The position numbers were made by a program, and so were the translations under genes. From the NCBI GenBank assembly GCA_963978545.1, contig OZ021726.1, positions 53,055,959 through 53,119,958 on the forward strand: a DNA stretch of 64,000 nucleotides, in the 5' to 3' direction. Shown here piece after piece: positions 49,523-61,260 of this stretch. Position 1 is the first letter of the stretch, and every line of letters starts with the position of its first letter. Source of the DNA: Linyphia triangularis (lineage: Eukaryota > Arthropoda > Arachnida > Araneae > Linyphiidae). The notes under the pieces are model-generated. The model saw nothing but the letters and a program-made list of their open reading frames with translations. It was not told the origin of the DNA and ran no database searches.

Positions 49523-49672
49523 CTTCTAGACCTCGAGGTTGCGGGTTCGAGTCCCGTGTAAGGCATGGGTGTTTGTAAATGTATGTTGGCTTGTCAAATG
49601 ACGAATGTTTCGGCGCATCATAGCCCTCGTGTTGCTGACGGCGCCAGATAATCTGTTAACAACCAACCAACC
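49523..49672 (+). mobile_element. tRNA-derived SINE, copy 5, 5'-truncated
   Basis: Starts at CTTCTAGACCTCGAGG, so the A box is lost; B box and tail (CCAA)n present. Imperfect flanks CCATAATTTCT and CCATATTTTCT suggest the truncation occurred at insertion. Confidence 0.85.
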
Positions 49673-50857
49673 ATATTTTCTGTTTATATTAAACGTATTA
49701 AAAATCGCCAGGTCCCGAAAGTGCATTTGTAGTTCCTCAATAATAATGTCATTTACTTTTGTCAATGTTGAAAATGCTGATATAAATATAGTGAAACTAT
49801 CATTTAGATCAATCTAAAAAAGATGGAAAAAAATCAATAAAATTGCATTTTTTAAGTTTCTTGCTTAAATTAAAAACAAAACCGGTCAGTTTCATGTCAG
49901 AAGTAAATAAACATCAAAAGGTATCAATAAAAAAAGTTGTTAAGGGGTAATGACAATGCACTTTCTCCACAAAACATCTTTTGATGAAAAGAGATGCTAC
50001 AAAACACTTTTCTTGCTGCCAAACATTAAGAGTTTGTGGCAGCTGATAGAGCAATATATTATGAAATCTATGAAGTGCAATTATAAAGGACAAAACTTAA
50101 GAGAACCTTTGATATCAAAAGGCATTTTGGCTTGTTACAAAAAAAGTTTAGTTGAAAGATAGCTTCTTCAGGGTGATTTGGTCAAGTCAGTCACATTAAG
50201 GACTGTTTAGAACATGTTAAAGGGTATTTGAATAAAGGAATTGATAGTTCTTTTTATTTAAATGTGATGAACAGAGAAGGGGTTTTCCTCCCACTCCCAG
50301 AACTTTTAAAAATGTTCCTTTTTTTGTTGTCATGTATTAGCTAAATGATATTTTTATCTTGCAAGAAATGAAAGATGAATATAACCAATTGAATTAGCAA
50401 GATAAAACAGTTTACTTTCTTCTCTTTCTTGAGATGTTAGAGTGATTTGGGCTCATTGAGAAGGATAATTCAAGTTACTTCCCAAGTACACATTATAAAA
50501 TAAAACTTGTCTATTAATGTCTGCATCAAATATAGGTAACTGCATATATTGCACAATTTGGAATGCAGAAGAATATACATGTATATATTCTGCATTTCAA
50601 ATTGTACGTCATTGAAAAGAGAATAATTCTGATTGATCATTTTCTGCAACTAAATGTGAAACATGCTAATGAATTCGTGAGATAACTAATATTAATCCAA
50701 TTTCATTTCAAAAGAAATGGTCAGTGTGTTTATCTTAGCTTTGATGCATCAAAGTGTAAAAAATTGAATTATTTTAAAATGTTGATTTCATGAATAATTT
50801 TATTTTAATAATTCTATCTTTGAAACTTCATGTGCCACTTTTTATCTCGCTAAGTAT
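49673..50857. other. unassigned stretch between SINE copy 5 and a hAT
   Basis: AT-rich. A 70-codon open frame at 49950-50162 has no recognisable motif. Contains the inverted repeat at 50553-50609. No gene can be supported. Confidence 0.4.
50553..50609. repeat. imperfect inverted repeat, arms ~28 bp
   Basis: Arms contain ACAATTTGGAATGCAGAA and TTCTGCATTTCAAATTGT around an AT-rich centre. Not near a recognised gene end. Confidence 0.7.
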
Positions 50858-50865
50858 GGTATGGG

Positions 50866-53800
50866 CAGGGGCGGATTTAGAGGTCAATCAAGGGGGGTGC
50901 GATTATGACCATGAGTGTTTACAGTGGCGGTGATAGTTTGTCAACTTGGGGGGGAGGGGTATCATCAAGGGTTCAATGAAAGATAAAAATTAGAGGGTTT
51001 AATTATCCTCTTTTGCACCCCATACAAAAAATTACCCCGAAAATGTAATACAAAATAAAATTATAAATATTTAGTATTTTTTATTAGAGGAAAGTATTTA
51101 AGAGCGCAAAAAAAAATCTTATGCAGTTCAGGTGAAGTGTAAAAAGTTCAACAACCCTGAAAATTCAACTTTTTTATACAAGTTAATTTACCAATATATT
51201 CAACATCATAAATCATTTAATGCAGAAAAAGACGGCAGATCTTTCACATTTTTAGACAACACTGCAGGTACGCAAAACTCTTTATTTATAAGGTTTTAAT
51301 AATTTCCGAAGTTAAATAAGGCTTTTCAACTCAGTTTGACATCACATTAGTAAATTAAAATATAAGTTACATAAACTTGAGACTATACACTATAACTGTA
51401 CACTATAATATTTATCATTGTATTCAAATTTGATATGGTATGATTTACTGTTTTCATATTTTTCTTCATTTAAATGAAAATGGAGAATTTGGCAATATTT
51501 TTGGCAATAATTTTTACATGGGATAAGAAAAAACTCCAAAACGGCGAAATTGGTGATGATATTCAATAGACATTACACTGTCCTTTCTTGTGCGAAAAAC
51601 AGAAAAATATCAATCGTTGATGGACGATGCTCAAGGGCAAAGAGCTCTGTGTTAAAGACACACGTTTTTCAAATTTTTACGCTTTTATCAGATTTCTTCG
51701 GGAATTCCGGATGTGGGGACGATTAAAACTCCTTAAGAGGCATTAGATTCTTGATTTCACCCTTATGCGAATGCGCAACCTTAATCGTAGGTCCCATGGC
51801 TCCCACTAATCCGTACACCAAATTTGAATACTGTACGTCAATTCGTTTAGGAGTTATGCTTACCACATAGACATTTTAACTAGACTACTTTTTTGGAATC
51901 AGTATCTTTCAAAACTTAAGAAAATGGTAAGGGAGGGGGTCGATTTTTTTTTTACTGACTGCTGTACACTTTCATTGCCCTATGTAAACATATGGGTAAT
52001 TGAAAGTAAAAGCGTGTTTGACTATGATTCTCAATATTTTGAAAAGAAGTACATAACAACATGGAACTCGCTTTAAACTGTTGAGGATAAATGACTTTTT
52101 TATAATTTAAGAAAGTAATTTTGTTTGATATTGTTAAAGGGTTTTTATGATTTTGCATATGAAAGGGTGCAGATACAATGCTTATTCCAGCAAAATCAGT
52201 TAATTTTTATGAGAATGAAATACTTTGAATCATTCGGACAAAAATGAAATATTTAAACATTTTTCGGAAAAAAAAATATATATAAACAAAATTGTTACTG
52301 AAATATCACATTTTGTAAAATAAGAAATAAAATTAAAAAAAAAAAAAAAAAATCTAATTAAGGTTTAGCTACCTTAACACTATACATATTGATGCACTAA
52401 GACTGCTTTAACTAAATTAATATATATTTGAACTTTAGAGTAAAAAAAAAAAGAGTGAATCCGTTCACCTCAATGTGTGTGTACAGTTTTTTAATAAAAA
52501 AATTATATTCGAATACAAGATAGTTTTTACTATGGCTCTTACAAGATTTTTTTTTTCTTATTTATCATGTAAACTTTCTTTTCTTTTTATTGGTTAAATA
52601 CGCATCAACAATATTAGTATCAAAATCTACAAAGATTTTCTATATTAATCCAGAATAAATTTCTTTTAAAATTTTAATATGATTCTAATTTGGTTAGAAG
52701 ATTGCTAATATCAAACGGTATGTGTGCTTTATTTATGACAGCATCGAAAGTTTTTTATGTGAAGGAGGACCATAGTTAAACTGGTGTTGTTTAGATCAGT
52801 CCGGAGTCTGTAGAAATTAGTAAATAATTTTGAAATTTTGTATTAGTACTGCTGGGAAAATCTGGAAACATTTTATAAACATTATCATAAAAATTTTCAA
52901 ATGAAAACTTAAAGAAATAACTGTTGGGATTTTTGATAATTACGCTTCAAGAACAACAATATATTTAAAACTTCATTGGAGTGATTTCATTTTGTTTTAA
53001 TGTTTAATTTATAAGGAATAGCATGTAAAGCTAACAGCCATATCATATAAGCCCTTTTTACCTTAAAGTTACCAAAAATGCTCTAAATAGATGGATTTTA
53101 ACTATACCCAACCTGTACTTTAATATAAGTTTTGAGATTGGTTTAACATAACTGATGTATGCTTTCTCTTACAAATATGATTTACAGAGAACTTAAATTA
53201 AGAAAATGTACTCAAAGCCCATCTTAAACCGTCAACACACAAATCTTCATATTAAAAATAAAGGGGGGGGGGGGAGACTAATACAGAATCAAGAATAATA
53301 CAGAATATAACTACAAGATAATGCAATGCACCGGGACAACTTTAGATTCTGATTGATTTGTTTACAAAGCAGGGAACATATGCCAGATGGTCTTTCAAGG
53401 GGAAAATGGACTTCATTTGCATCTTAAAACTATCAAGAAATAGCTCAACAATCGACGTCAGATTACTAGTCAAAATTTCTAGAGTGTTTACTTAATTTGA
53501 AAAGAGACTACAGAGCACCAAATATTGCTCGATCCGGTGACATTTCGCATGGTAGGCTAGTATCAATCTTGAGAGAGAGATTGGAGCATAGCAATATTTA
53601 AAAACTTGTTTGGCTAGGATCCTCAATATTTGTTTTTTTGAAAAAAAAAAAGCTAAAAACTCTATGGAACTCACTTTAAACTGTTAAGGATAAATTACAT
53701 TTTTATAATTTAAGAAAGTAATTTTGATTGACATTATCAAAAGACTTTTATGATTTTGCATATGAAAGGGTGCATATACAATGTGTTAATCCAGTAAAAT

Positions 53801-55105
53801 CAGTTTATTTTTATAAGAATTGAATATTTTATTATAATCTATTCATATATACTGATGGTATTGAATTGAGAGTTACGTTGATGATTGTACAAAATACCAA
53901 ATATGAGAATGTGGGATAAATCACTACTTCTGATCATTTGGTCAAAAATGAAATATTCAAACATATTTAGAAAAAAAAAGCAAATGCCTAAACTAAAACA
54001 AAATGTTAATGATATTACATTTTGTAAAATAAATAGTAACACTAAAAATATCTTATCATGGTTATATATTACTGTCAATTATCTTGCACTGCCATACCAA
54101 TCGAAGAAACAAACAATCTAGGTCTAGACATCGCAAGCACACTCCAACTCAAGCAAGAAAGACCATTCCACCTCAGAGTCGAGGCTTTTTAGTAATTTTC
54201 AACGCACATGTGAATGGTGCAATGTCACGTGCAAGGGAAGGGATAGTATGACCCCTCAAGTTTTATTGCTTTGTCTGTGTCCTTAGTTTCAAGGTCACCC
54301 AAAGAAGGGGTCATTTTTTCCCCCTTCCCCTGAGCTGTTTTAAGATTTTTTGAAGAGAACGAAGGGAAACTTCCTGGTCCTAATTTAGTGATAGCGTCTT
54401 TATCGGAACTGTAAGTTCTTACAATATTCTGTAGAATTGTAATAATGCTATATACCGATTTGATCAAAGAAATTTTCTTAATTACGAATTGGGCATTTTA
54501 TTTTCCAATTATAATCACAGGTTTTTTCAAAAGTTATTTTAGTGCACGATTTTTTGTACATAGAATGAAGTTTAGGGGGTGCGATGGCACCCCGATATTA
54601 AACCTTTATAATTAATTGACCTCTGATCAAGAAGTAAACCTACAGAATGCTAATTGCAATCAAAAACTTGTCAGTCTTTGGTCCCATCTCATACTCTGTA
54701 CTCCCAAATGAGAAAATCGTGCTGAAATTGAGAAATTTTTTAATTTGAGAATCACACCAGGTGTAAAGATTCGTTGACCGGTACATTGCAGGTCATTACA
54801 ATCCCGATCTACTCGTCAAGTCTCAAGCCCATTCCTTCTACGGGTAATGAAATAAGGAACTCGGTTAGGTGGCTTAAAAATCTGTATTAATGAGGCATGA
54901 AAAATATCAGAAAAAGCTTAGTTTTGTTTGCTGATTTCCCATCGATATTGATATCAAATAAAAAATATATCTTCCAATTATTAATGAAATTTCAATTTTT
55001 TTTTACTTTGAACTCGGTGGAAACTGCTATTTAAAAATAATTTAGACGAGATACTTCATGGGGGGTGCGGTCGCACCCCCCGCACCCCCCCTAAATCCGC
55101 GCCTG
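50866..55105. mobile_element. hAT-like element related to 39836-45249
   Basis: Termini CAGGGGCGGATTTAG and CTAAATCCGCGCCTG with perfect 8-bp duplication GGTATGGG at 50858-50865 and 55106-55113. 4240 bp. Internal similarity to 10579-13104 and, further right, to 39836-45249. Holds a long direct repeat (52059-52330 and 53662-54036). No intact transposase. Confidence 0.87.
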
Positions 55106-55113
55106 GGTATGGG

Positions 55114-55937
55114 AACCACTTATCAGCAACTACTCATCGACAAGTGATGCAAAACTTTCCTGCTCAGAAAAGAGTAAAACAGAGAAACAGCTGAGTTAGA
55201 CAGTAATTTTTTAGTAATGATATATTTTAAAACAGAATGTCAGTACAAAATGCAGGGGTGGGAATTCTGCGCCAGCGCGCGCCAAAAGTTGTATCCTGCG
55301 CCAACCTGCTACAAAACCACATTTAAATACAATTCTGCGCCAATTTTGCTTTAAATCTTCATTTAAACGCTCACGCTAAAGCGATGAAATTACGGCAACC
55401 TCAAGGGCCGTTTTGCACGAATTTCCTTAACATTCGATTTTTCCCCCAACATGCAATGTGTGGATTAACCCTCTGAAATCGGCATTCACGCATGCGCATT
55501 CATGTTCAAACACGTCTTGCACCGGGACAAACTGAAATCGCCTAGTGCTGATATCACGTGCGTCATTGCTAGATAAAATTTAGGGCTAAGCATTTAAAAA
55601 GAATATTTCCACTCGGACACGCGTGATGACGATGCCTTCTATTAAATTTAGGGTTGTTTTTTGTAATTTACTTGGCTGTTGGTAATTAACTTTTAAAAGT
55701 CCGTTTACAATTAAGTATCACAGAAATGTAATCAAAATCCAGGAACGTTTCCGATTTAAAAAATAAAAAAATGTTAAAGTTTATAGAACGGCATGAAGGG
55801 TAAAATCAGCGTTTTGACGTAGAATTTGACCCGATTTGGAAAATATAAAAAAATTCACAGAAATTTAGAAACATTCTTATTTTAATTTTATGTATTGCTA
55901 TTTTTGCTATAAGAATTGCTATTTTTATACAAATGAG
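55114..55937. repeat. dispersed repeat related to 39640-46644
   Basis: 55420-55870 matches parts of the outer element in STYX intron 3 (CCCCCAACA-GCAATATGTGG, CACGCATGC-CATTCATGTTC). A GC-rich start GCGCCAGCGCGCGCCAAAAG near 55270 may be its end. No coding content. Confidence 0.5.
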
Positions 55938-56547
55938 TCTTATAATAATAATAAAACAAAGAGTCAGTGGATCTGTAGAAAGCTACTTAAAATAGGTGTA
56001 GAACTTGACATACAATTTTTTACATAAGTAGTTTTGGCCATCTGATAGTAGATAGTACCTTTGACGAACGGAATGTTAAAGTTTTAATTAGTTCATTTTT
56101 AATTAATTTTTTTTACCAACCGACTTCAAATAGAGGTACAGCTCTGAAATTTTCTACATAAATAGTTTTGTCCTTTTTTTAATTAGACTTTTAAAAACAG
56201 AATGTTAAAATTTAATTAGTTTTTTTAACTAATTTTTTAATTAAAAAAAAGTCTTTTAATTAGGCTACAGCTCAGAAATTTTCAACATAAGTAGTTTACC
56301 TTCAAATTGTACATTTGACAAACAGAATGTCAAAATTTTATTTTTTATTTATTTTTTTAATTAAAAATTTTTTTTTACATAGCGACTTTAAATATAGGTA
56401 CACCTCTGAAATTTTCAACCTGAGTAGCTTTGGACTTCTAATTAGACTTTTGAAACACAGAAATTTAAAACTTTAATTTGTTTTTTAATTAATATTTTTA
56501 CAAAGCAACTTCTACTAGATCTAGAGCTCGGAAATTTTCAACATAAG
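55938..56547 (+). mobile_element. Helitron fragment, same family, interrupted by Copia
   Basis: Starts TCTTATAATAATAATAAAAC and carries repeated modules such as AATTTTCAACATAAGTAG, the reverse complement of those in 662-2008. It stops exactly at the Copia LTR (56548), and no remainder is found past 60640. Confidence 0.65.
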
Positions 56548-57044
56548 TGTTAGGGTAAAGTGTTTATTTCCTTAAGTACCCAGTAGTTTTCTGGTTTTGA
56601 GCCTTTTTCTGTAATGGTTTGTTTTTTTGCCCTGCTCATGCACAGCACTTGGTTTTTCTTTTCCTCCCGTTTCGTCGTATTGCGTCATCGCCGACGTAAA
56701 GTGTCGTACGCCCGACGATGACGTATGCGACCAATCGCGGAGGTATACCTCTCCTGCTCATGGATACACTCCAGTGAGATACGGTCGCGACTACGCATGC
56801 TCCGGGAGTACATCCATGAACATGAGAGGTAGGTATATAAGTGTCTTCTATCCATCACTATTGTTATATTGTAAGGATTTTCATGGCAGGCCGTGGTAGT
56901 GCCAATAATCTTTTCTGCAAGTTAGCAGTTGCTGCCATTTTTGTTTTCAATATATTTTTCTTAGTACTTGCAAGACTTTTTATATTAAATCTTTTTATTC
57001 TGCCAAACGCCTCTGTCAGTTATTAGATCATAAACTTCCTCTCA
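56548..57044 (+). repeat. Copia 5' LTR
   Basis: 497 bp beginning TGTTAGGG and ending CTCTCA, the usual TG...CA. A TATATAA box at 56834-56840 precedes the likely transcription start (R) near 56865. The sequence from 56864 on recurs at 57629-57809, and the first 200 bp recur inverted at 57821-58020, which fixes both ends. Confidence 0.88.
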
Positions 57045-57045
57045 A

Positions 57046-57057
57046 GGTTATGGGCCG
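57046..57057 (+). promoter_or_regulatory. Copia primer-binding site (initiator tRNA-Met anticodon arm)
   Basis: GGTTATGGGCC directly after the LTR is complementary to the anticodon stem-loop of initiator tRNA-Met. Drosophila copia is known to prime from an internal, cleaved initiator tRNA rather than the tRNA 3' end. Confidence 0.75.
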
Positions 57058-57250
57058 AAGTGCTGTGAGCCCAAAGGAAGTTTACTTGAGCATTGGCGAC
57101 GTGTTCTGAAATTACTTTACTAGCAAGTACAAGTTCAAAAATTCTGGTTCCGGAAAACTAAACGTGTTCGCTCAATTGCGTTACATTCCGGAGTTCCATT
57201 TTTGAAAGCTCAGACGGGGGCCGCCCGTATCGTATCCAGTCATCTTCAAC

Positions 57251-57664
57251 ATGGATAGAATGAACGATGTGGAACGCCAAATTCCATACCTTACGTCAGA
57301 AAACTGGCATACATGGAAGAACGACATTAGAATCCTCCTCATGGATAGAGGAATTTGGAGCTTCATCGAGGGTACCAAAGCCAAACAGGAAACCACGGCA
57401 ACCAAGAAGGAAGTGCAATACTACAATCTCCGCAAAGACAGGAGCTTCACAACGTTGTACTACGCTACGAGTCCCGACATCCGACAGCTTATCGCTGCTG
57501 AAACTGAAGGACCGGCTGCTTGGAAAATACTTAAAGATTATTTCGAACCAGTTTCGAAAGCCAGAGTAGTTAGTCTACTAGACGAGTTCTTCAACTCAAG
57601 ATTCAACAGTCAGACAGAATCATTAGGATTATATTGTGAGGATTTTCATGGCAGGCCGTGGTAG
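57251..57664 (+). pseudogene. Copia gag, N-terminal part, truncated
   Basis: The open frame begins MDRMNDVERQIPYLTSENW; W-x-x-W-K-N-D and the GPAAWKILKDYFEP segment (about residues 88-101) match Copia-type gag. The real gag sequence ends near 57627, where it runs into LTR R-region sequence; the final ~12 codons are LTR read-through ending at TAG 57662-57664. The zinc knuckle, protease and everything downstream are missing from this half. Confidence 0.8.
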
Positions 57665-57809
57665 TGCCAATAATCTTTTCTGCAAGTTAGCAGTTGCTGC
57701 CATTTTTGTTTTCAATATATTTTTCTTAGTACTTGCAAGACTTTTTATATTAAATCTTTTTATTCTGCCAAACGCCTCTGTCAGTTATTAGATCATAAAC
57801 TTCCTCTCA
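57629..57809 (+). repeat. partial Copia LTR (R-U5) fused to gag
   Basis: Nearly identical to 56864-57044, ending at the same CTCTCA. It begins close to the predicted transcription start, so U3 is absent. An 11-bp spacer then separates it from the inverted LTR piece. Confidence 0.85.
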
Positions 57810-57820
57810 TCTGCTACCAG

Positions 57821-58020
57821 TATACCTCCGCGATTGGTCGCATACGTCATCGTCGGGCGTACGACACTTTACGTCGGCGATGACGCAATACGACGAAACG
57901 GGAGGAAAAGAAAAACCAAGTGCTGTGCATGAGCAGGGCCAAAAAACAAACCATTACAGAATAAGGCTCAAAACCAGAAAACTACTGGGTACTTAAGGAA
58001 ATAAACACTTTACCCTAACA
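57821..58020 (-). repeat. inverted partial Copia LTR (U3, 200 bp)
   Basis: Reverse complement of 56548-56747 with only scattered differences. It is the start of the 3' LTR for the minus-strand pol half. It breaks off inside U3, so R and U5 are lacking. Confidence 0.88.
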
Positions 58021-58036
58021 ATCGGCCCCCCTCATG
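58021..58036 (-). promoter_or_regulatory. Copia polypurine tract
   Basis: On the minus strand GAGGGGGGCCGA lies immediately before the TGTTAGGG of the 3' LTR, the position of the plus-strand priming tract. Confidence 0.75.
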
Positions 58037-58098
58037 CACACACTTGAAATGCAAATATATTTCAAAAACATTCAAAAATGCAAGAAAGATTTTATAAT

Positions 58099-60640
58099 TC
58101 ATGAATAATTCACAAAGATCTTCTTACAAAAACTATTCAACTGATCCCTTGTAGCCGGTTTGGTAAAAAAGTCGGCTAAGTTATCTTTGCTACTAATATG
58201 CATTAAATTGAATTGCTTCTCAGAAACCAGTTTCCGTAGAAAATGATATCGCACGTCTATGTGTTTAGTTCTGTGGTTTTCTACAGGGGAATGAGAAAAA
58301 TCAATTGCTGCACAATTATCACAATAGACATTGCATTCGTTTATTTTTAAACCTAAAACTTTGCATTCTTTTAATATGTTATTAACCCAAACTACTTCTT
58401 TCGCGGCTTCAGTCAAAGAAATATATTCAGCTTCCATGGTAGACAAACTGACACATTTGTGTTTAAAAGTACGCCAAGAAACGGGTGCTGTATTAACCAA
58501 CAGTAACATACCACCCATTGAAATCCTATCATCACGATTTGCTGCAAAATCTGAATCTGAGAAGCATTCAATAGTTAAATTTTCAGCAGATGACAGGTTT
58601 AGCATATAGTTTCTGGTACTTTTAACGTATTCCAATAGTTTCAATAAAGCAGTCCAGTGTTTCATCCCTGGGTTTTCCTGGAACTGCGACAAAATATTTA
58701 CCGCATAAGTTATATCAGGTCTGGTCCTATTTGCCAAAAATGCTAAGCATCCTAATAGATTTCTAAATGGTAGACCCGTCATCTGCTGAGTTTCAACTTT
58801 GTTAGAGGGGCAATCCAATTTAGATAAAATTACACTTTTAGAAATAGGTAGAGATGCAATAGACATATTATACTCTGCAAAAAGTTTACAAATTTTATCA
58901 ATGTACTGGTGTTGATGAATATAAACATTTCCAGTTTCTTCAAAAAATTCAACCCCTAAAAGTTTCTTAGTTTTACCTAGAATTTTTAAATCCAACTTTG
59001 AATTTAATAAATACACAATAAAGTCCATACGATCTTTTGAGATAGAAAACACAATTATGTCATCTACGTAAATCAAGAGCAAAACATCATTTTCATATAA
59101 ATATGCACAATTACACCATGATAACCTTTTAAAATTTAGATCAATTAGTATACCATCTAATTCGAAAAACCATTCACGGCTGCTCTGGTGAAGACCATAA
59201 AGCGCTTTCTTAAGTAAACACACGTAATCACTTTTGTTATTTTCAATATAACCTTTAGGTTGCGACATAAAAATATTTTGAGAAAGTGAAGCATATAAAT
59301 AAGCACTTTTCACGTCCAACTGACAGTGATACCATCCGAACATGCACACTAGAATAACGAAGAAGATTCTGATGATCGTGAAGTTAACAACCGGACTAAA
59401 AACTTCATCATACGATTCGCCCTTCCTCTGGTTGTACCCCTGAGCAACTAAACGAGCTTTAAACCTAACGGTTTCCCCCTTTTCGTTTTCCTTTGCGGTG
59501 TAAACCCAACGACAACCTAACACTTTTTCCTTTTTAGGATGTGGTACTAATTCCCAAACATTTCTTTCTTTTATAATTTGGATTTCATTATCCATGGCTT
59601 TCTGCCAATCCTTACTTTGGGGTGACTTTATAGCTTCATTATAGTTTTTAGGGACTTTAAACTCAATAAGATTTGCTTCGGGTAACTTCGGTTGACAAGT
59701 TTGTTGTTCCGTAACTTTACCAGAAAAAGTGTCTTTACCACTGAAGCAAAATAAATCCTTATCAAATATTATATTATGAGAGTTGCAATAATTATCGATA
59801 TCCCTATGAGATCTAAATCTTGTGTTTGTACCCTCGATATTATAATAAATATCAACCCTTGATCCGTCTTTACGCGGAACAGCTTTCCTTATCCAATTAA
59901 TATCTAAACAGGGTATTAAATTCTGAGGAACTTCATTTTGCTCTTCCTTTTCTACTACAGGAAATACCTGAAAATCATCTTCACTTTTACAATCGGAAAC
60001 TGCGTCCTCCGAATCAGAATCATCATAAAATTTAAAATGAGCCAATTTATCTCAACTAGGGTCCAGGACGACTTCCGCTGCCTTTACTTTTTCATTGAAA
60101 CGCACATTAATAGTTTCGATTATCCGCATTTCATCGGGTAGCCATAACCGATATCCCCTTGTCTTTTGTGCATAACCTACCATTATACCTAATTTGGCTC
60201 GCATTTCTAACTTAGTTCTTTTCTGCTTTGGAGTGCCAATGTAGGCAATACAACCAAATACTTTCAAATGCTTTACAGAGGGTTTAAAACCACTGTAGAG
60301 CTCTAAAGGCGTTTTATCTTTAGTTTTATGACATATCCTGTTCCACACATATGTGTAACAAACTACAGCTTCTGCCCAAAATTTGTCATTTAATCCACTA
60401 GATTTTAACATGGCTTTTACCCCATCCAACACCGTTAAATTGTAACGCTCACTTATACCATTTTGTTCTGGACAATATACGTTTGTTCGTTCGTGGCGAA
60501 TACCTTGATCTTCAAAAAACTTAGTAAATTCATTGTGACAGAACTCTAAACCGTTGTCCGTGCGTACGCTTATAATTTTAGTGTTCAAAAAACGCTCAGC
60601 CCGTTTCTGAAAACAGTAGTTAGAAAGTGGGGCTCCGGGG
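58099..60640 (-). pseudogene. Copia pol: integrase (part), reverse transcriptase, RNase H
   Basis: Minus strand. The integrase core from about 60625 shows RTDNGLEF and NGISERYN, two catalytic acidic positions; the zinc domain and first Asp are missing. An in-frame TGA at 60054-60052 separates it from an otherwise open 648-codon frame. That frame holds a Copia reverse transcriptase (CRWVYTAKENEKGE, then YVDDI as the catalytic box) and RNase H (SLSTMEAEYISLTEAAKE and HIDVRYHFLR), ending before the polypurine tract. The upstream residues of the open frame (to 60789) are unrelated sequence, so the 5' break lies near 60625-60645. Long conserved frame suggests a young but defective copy. Confidence 0.93.
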
Positions 60641-61260
60641 CCAGGGCGGGATGCGGAATGGTATGGTATGGTATGGGGGCGTGACCGAAAGGGGGCGTGA
60701 CCGGATATGACGTCACAGGAAGTGACGTCACCGGAAATCACGTGACCGGGAGTGGAGTTGTTTCCCTCCTGCTGCTGTTTTAGTTTCATTATAAGCTGTT
60801 TGTGTATGACGTCACAGTGGGAATGACATCATAATGTGTTTTATATTAAAGTTTAGAGCGATGGCAACACTTTTCAGTTTCGATTTACCTTTAAGATGGA
60901 GTTGACTTGTTCTAGGACTGCTTGTAAATGAATAAGTTAGAGTGATAGGTTTTTATTGCGTGACGTCACAGTATGTATGACGTCATAATGTGTTTTATAT
61001 CAAAGTTTTTGAGCGGTGGCAACACTTTTTAGTGTCGATTTACCTTTAAGATGGAGTTGAGTTGTTCTAAGGCTGCTTATAAACGAATAAGTTAGAGTGA
61101 TAGGTATTTTTACTAATGACGTCACAGTGGGTATGACGTCATTCTATGTTAAGATTTACGTTTTAAGTGGTGATAACATTGGATATATACCAAATTTAGT
61201 TTTCAGGTGTTGGCAACGAGTTCTGATCGGTCAGCTAAATGCTCGCTTGTGACTGATAAG
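60641..61260. repeat. ~155-bp tandem repeats with paired TGACGTCA sites
   Basis: Units starting near 60807, 60961 and 61117 share ATGACGTCATAATGTG, GGCAACACTTTT and TTTACCTTTAAGATGGAGTT. Perfect TGACGTCA at 60708, 60723, 60807, 60961, 60978, 61117 and 61134, two per unit at ~16-bp spacing. The left edge is the Copia break point. Confidence 0.75.

Noticed and set aside
56627..56899. 90-codon open frame in the Copia LTR
   Set aside because: It lies wholly within the LTR across U3 and R, ending in the same read-through peptide as the gag fusion; LTRs of Copia do not encode proteins.
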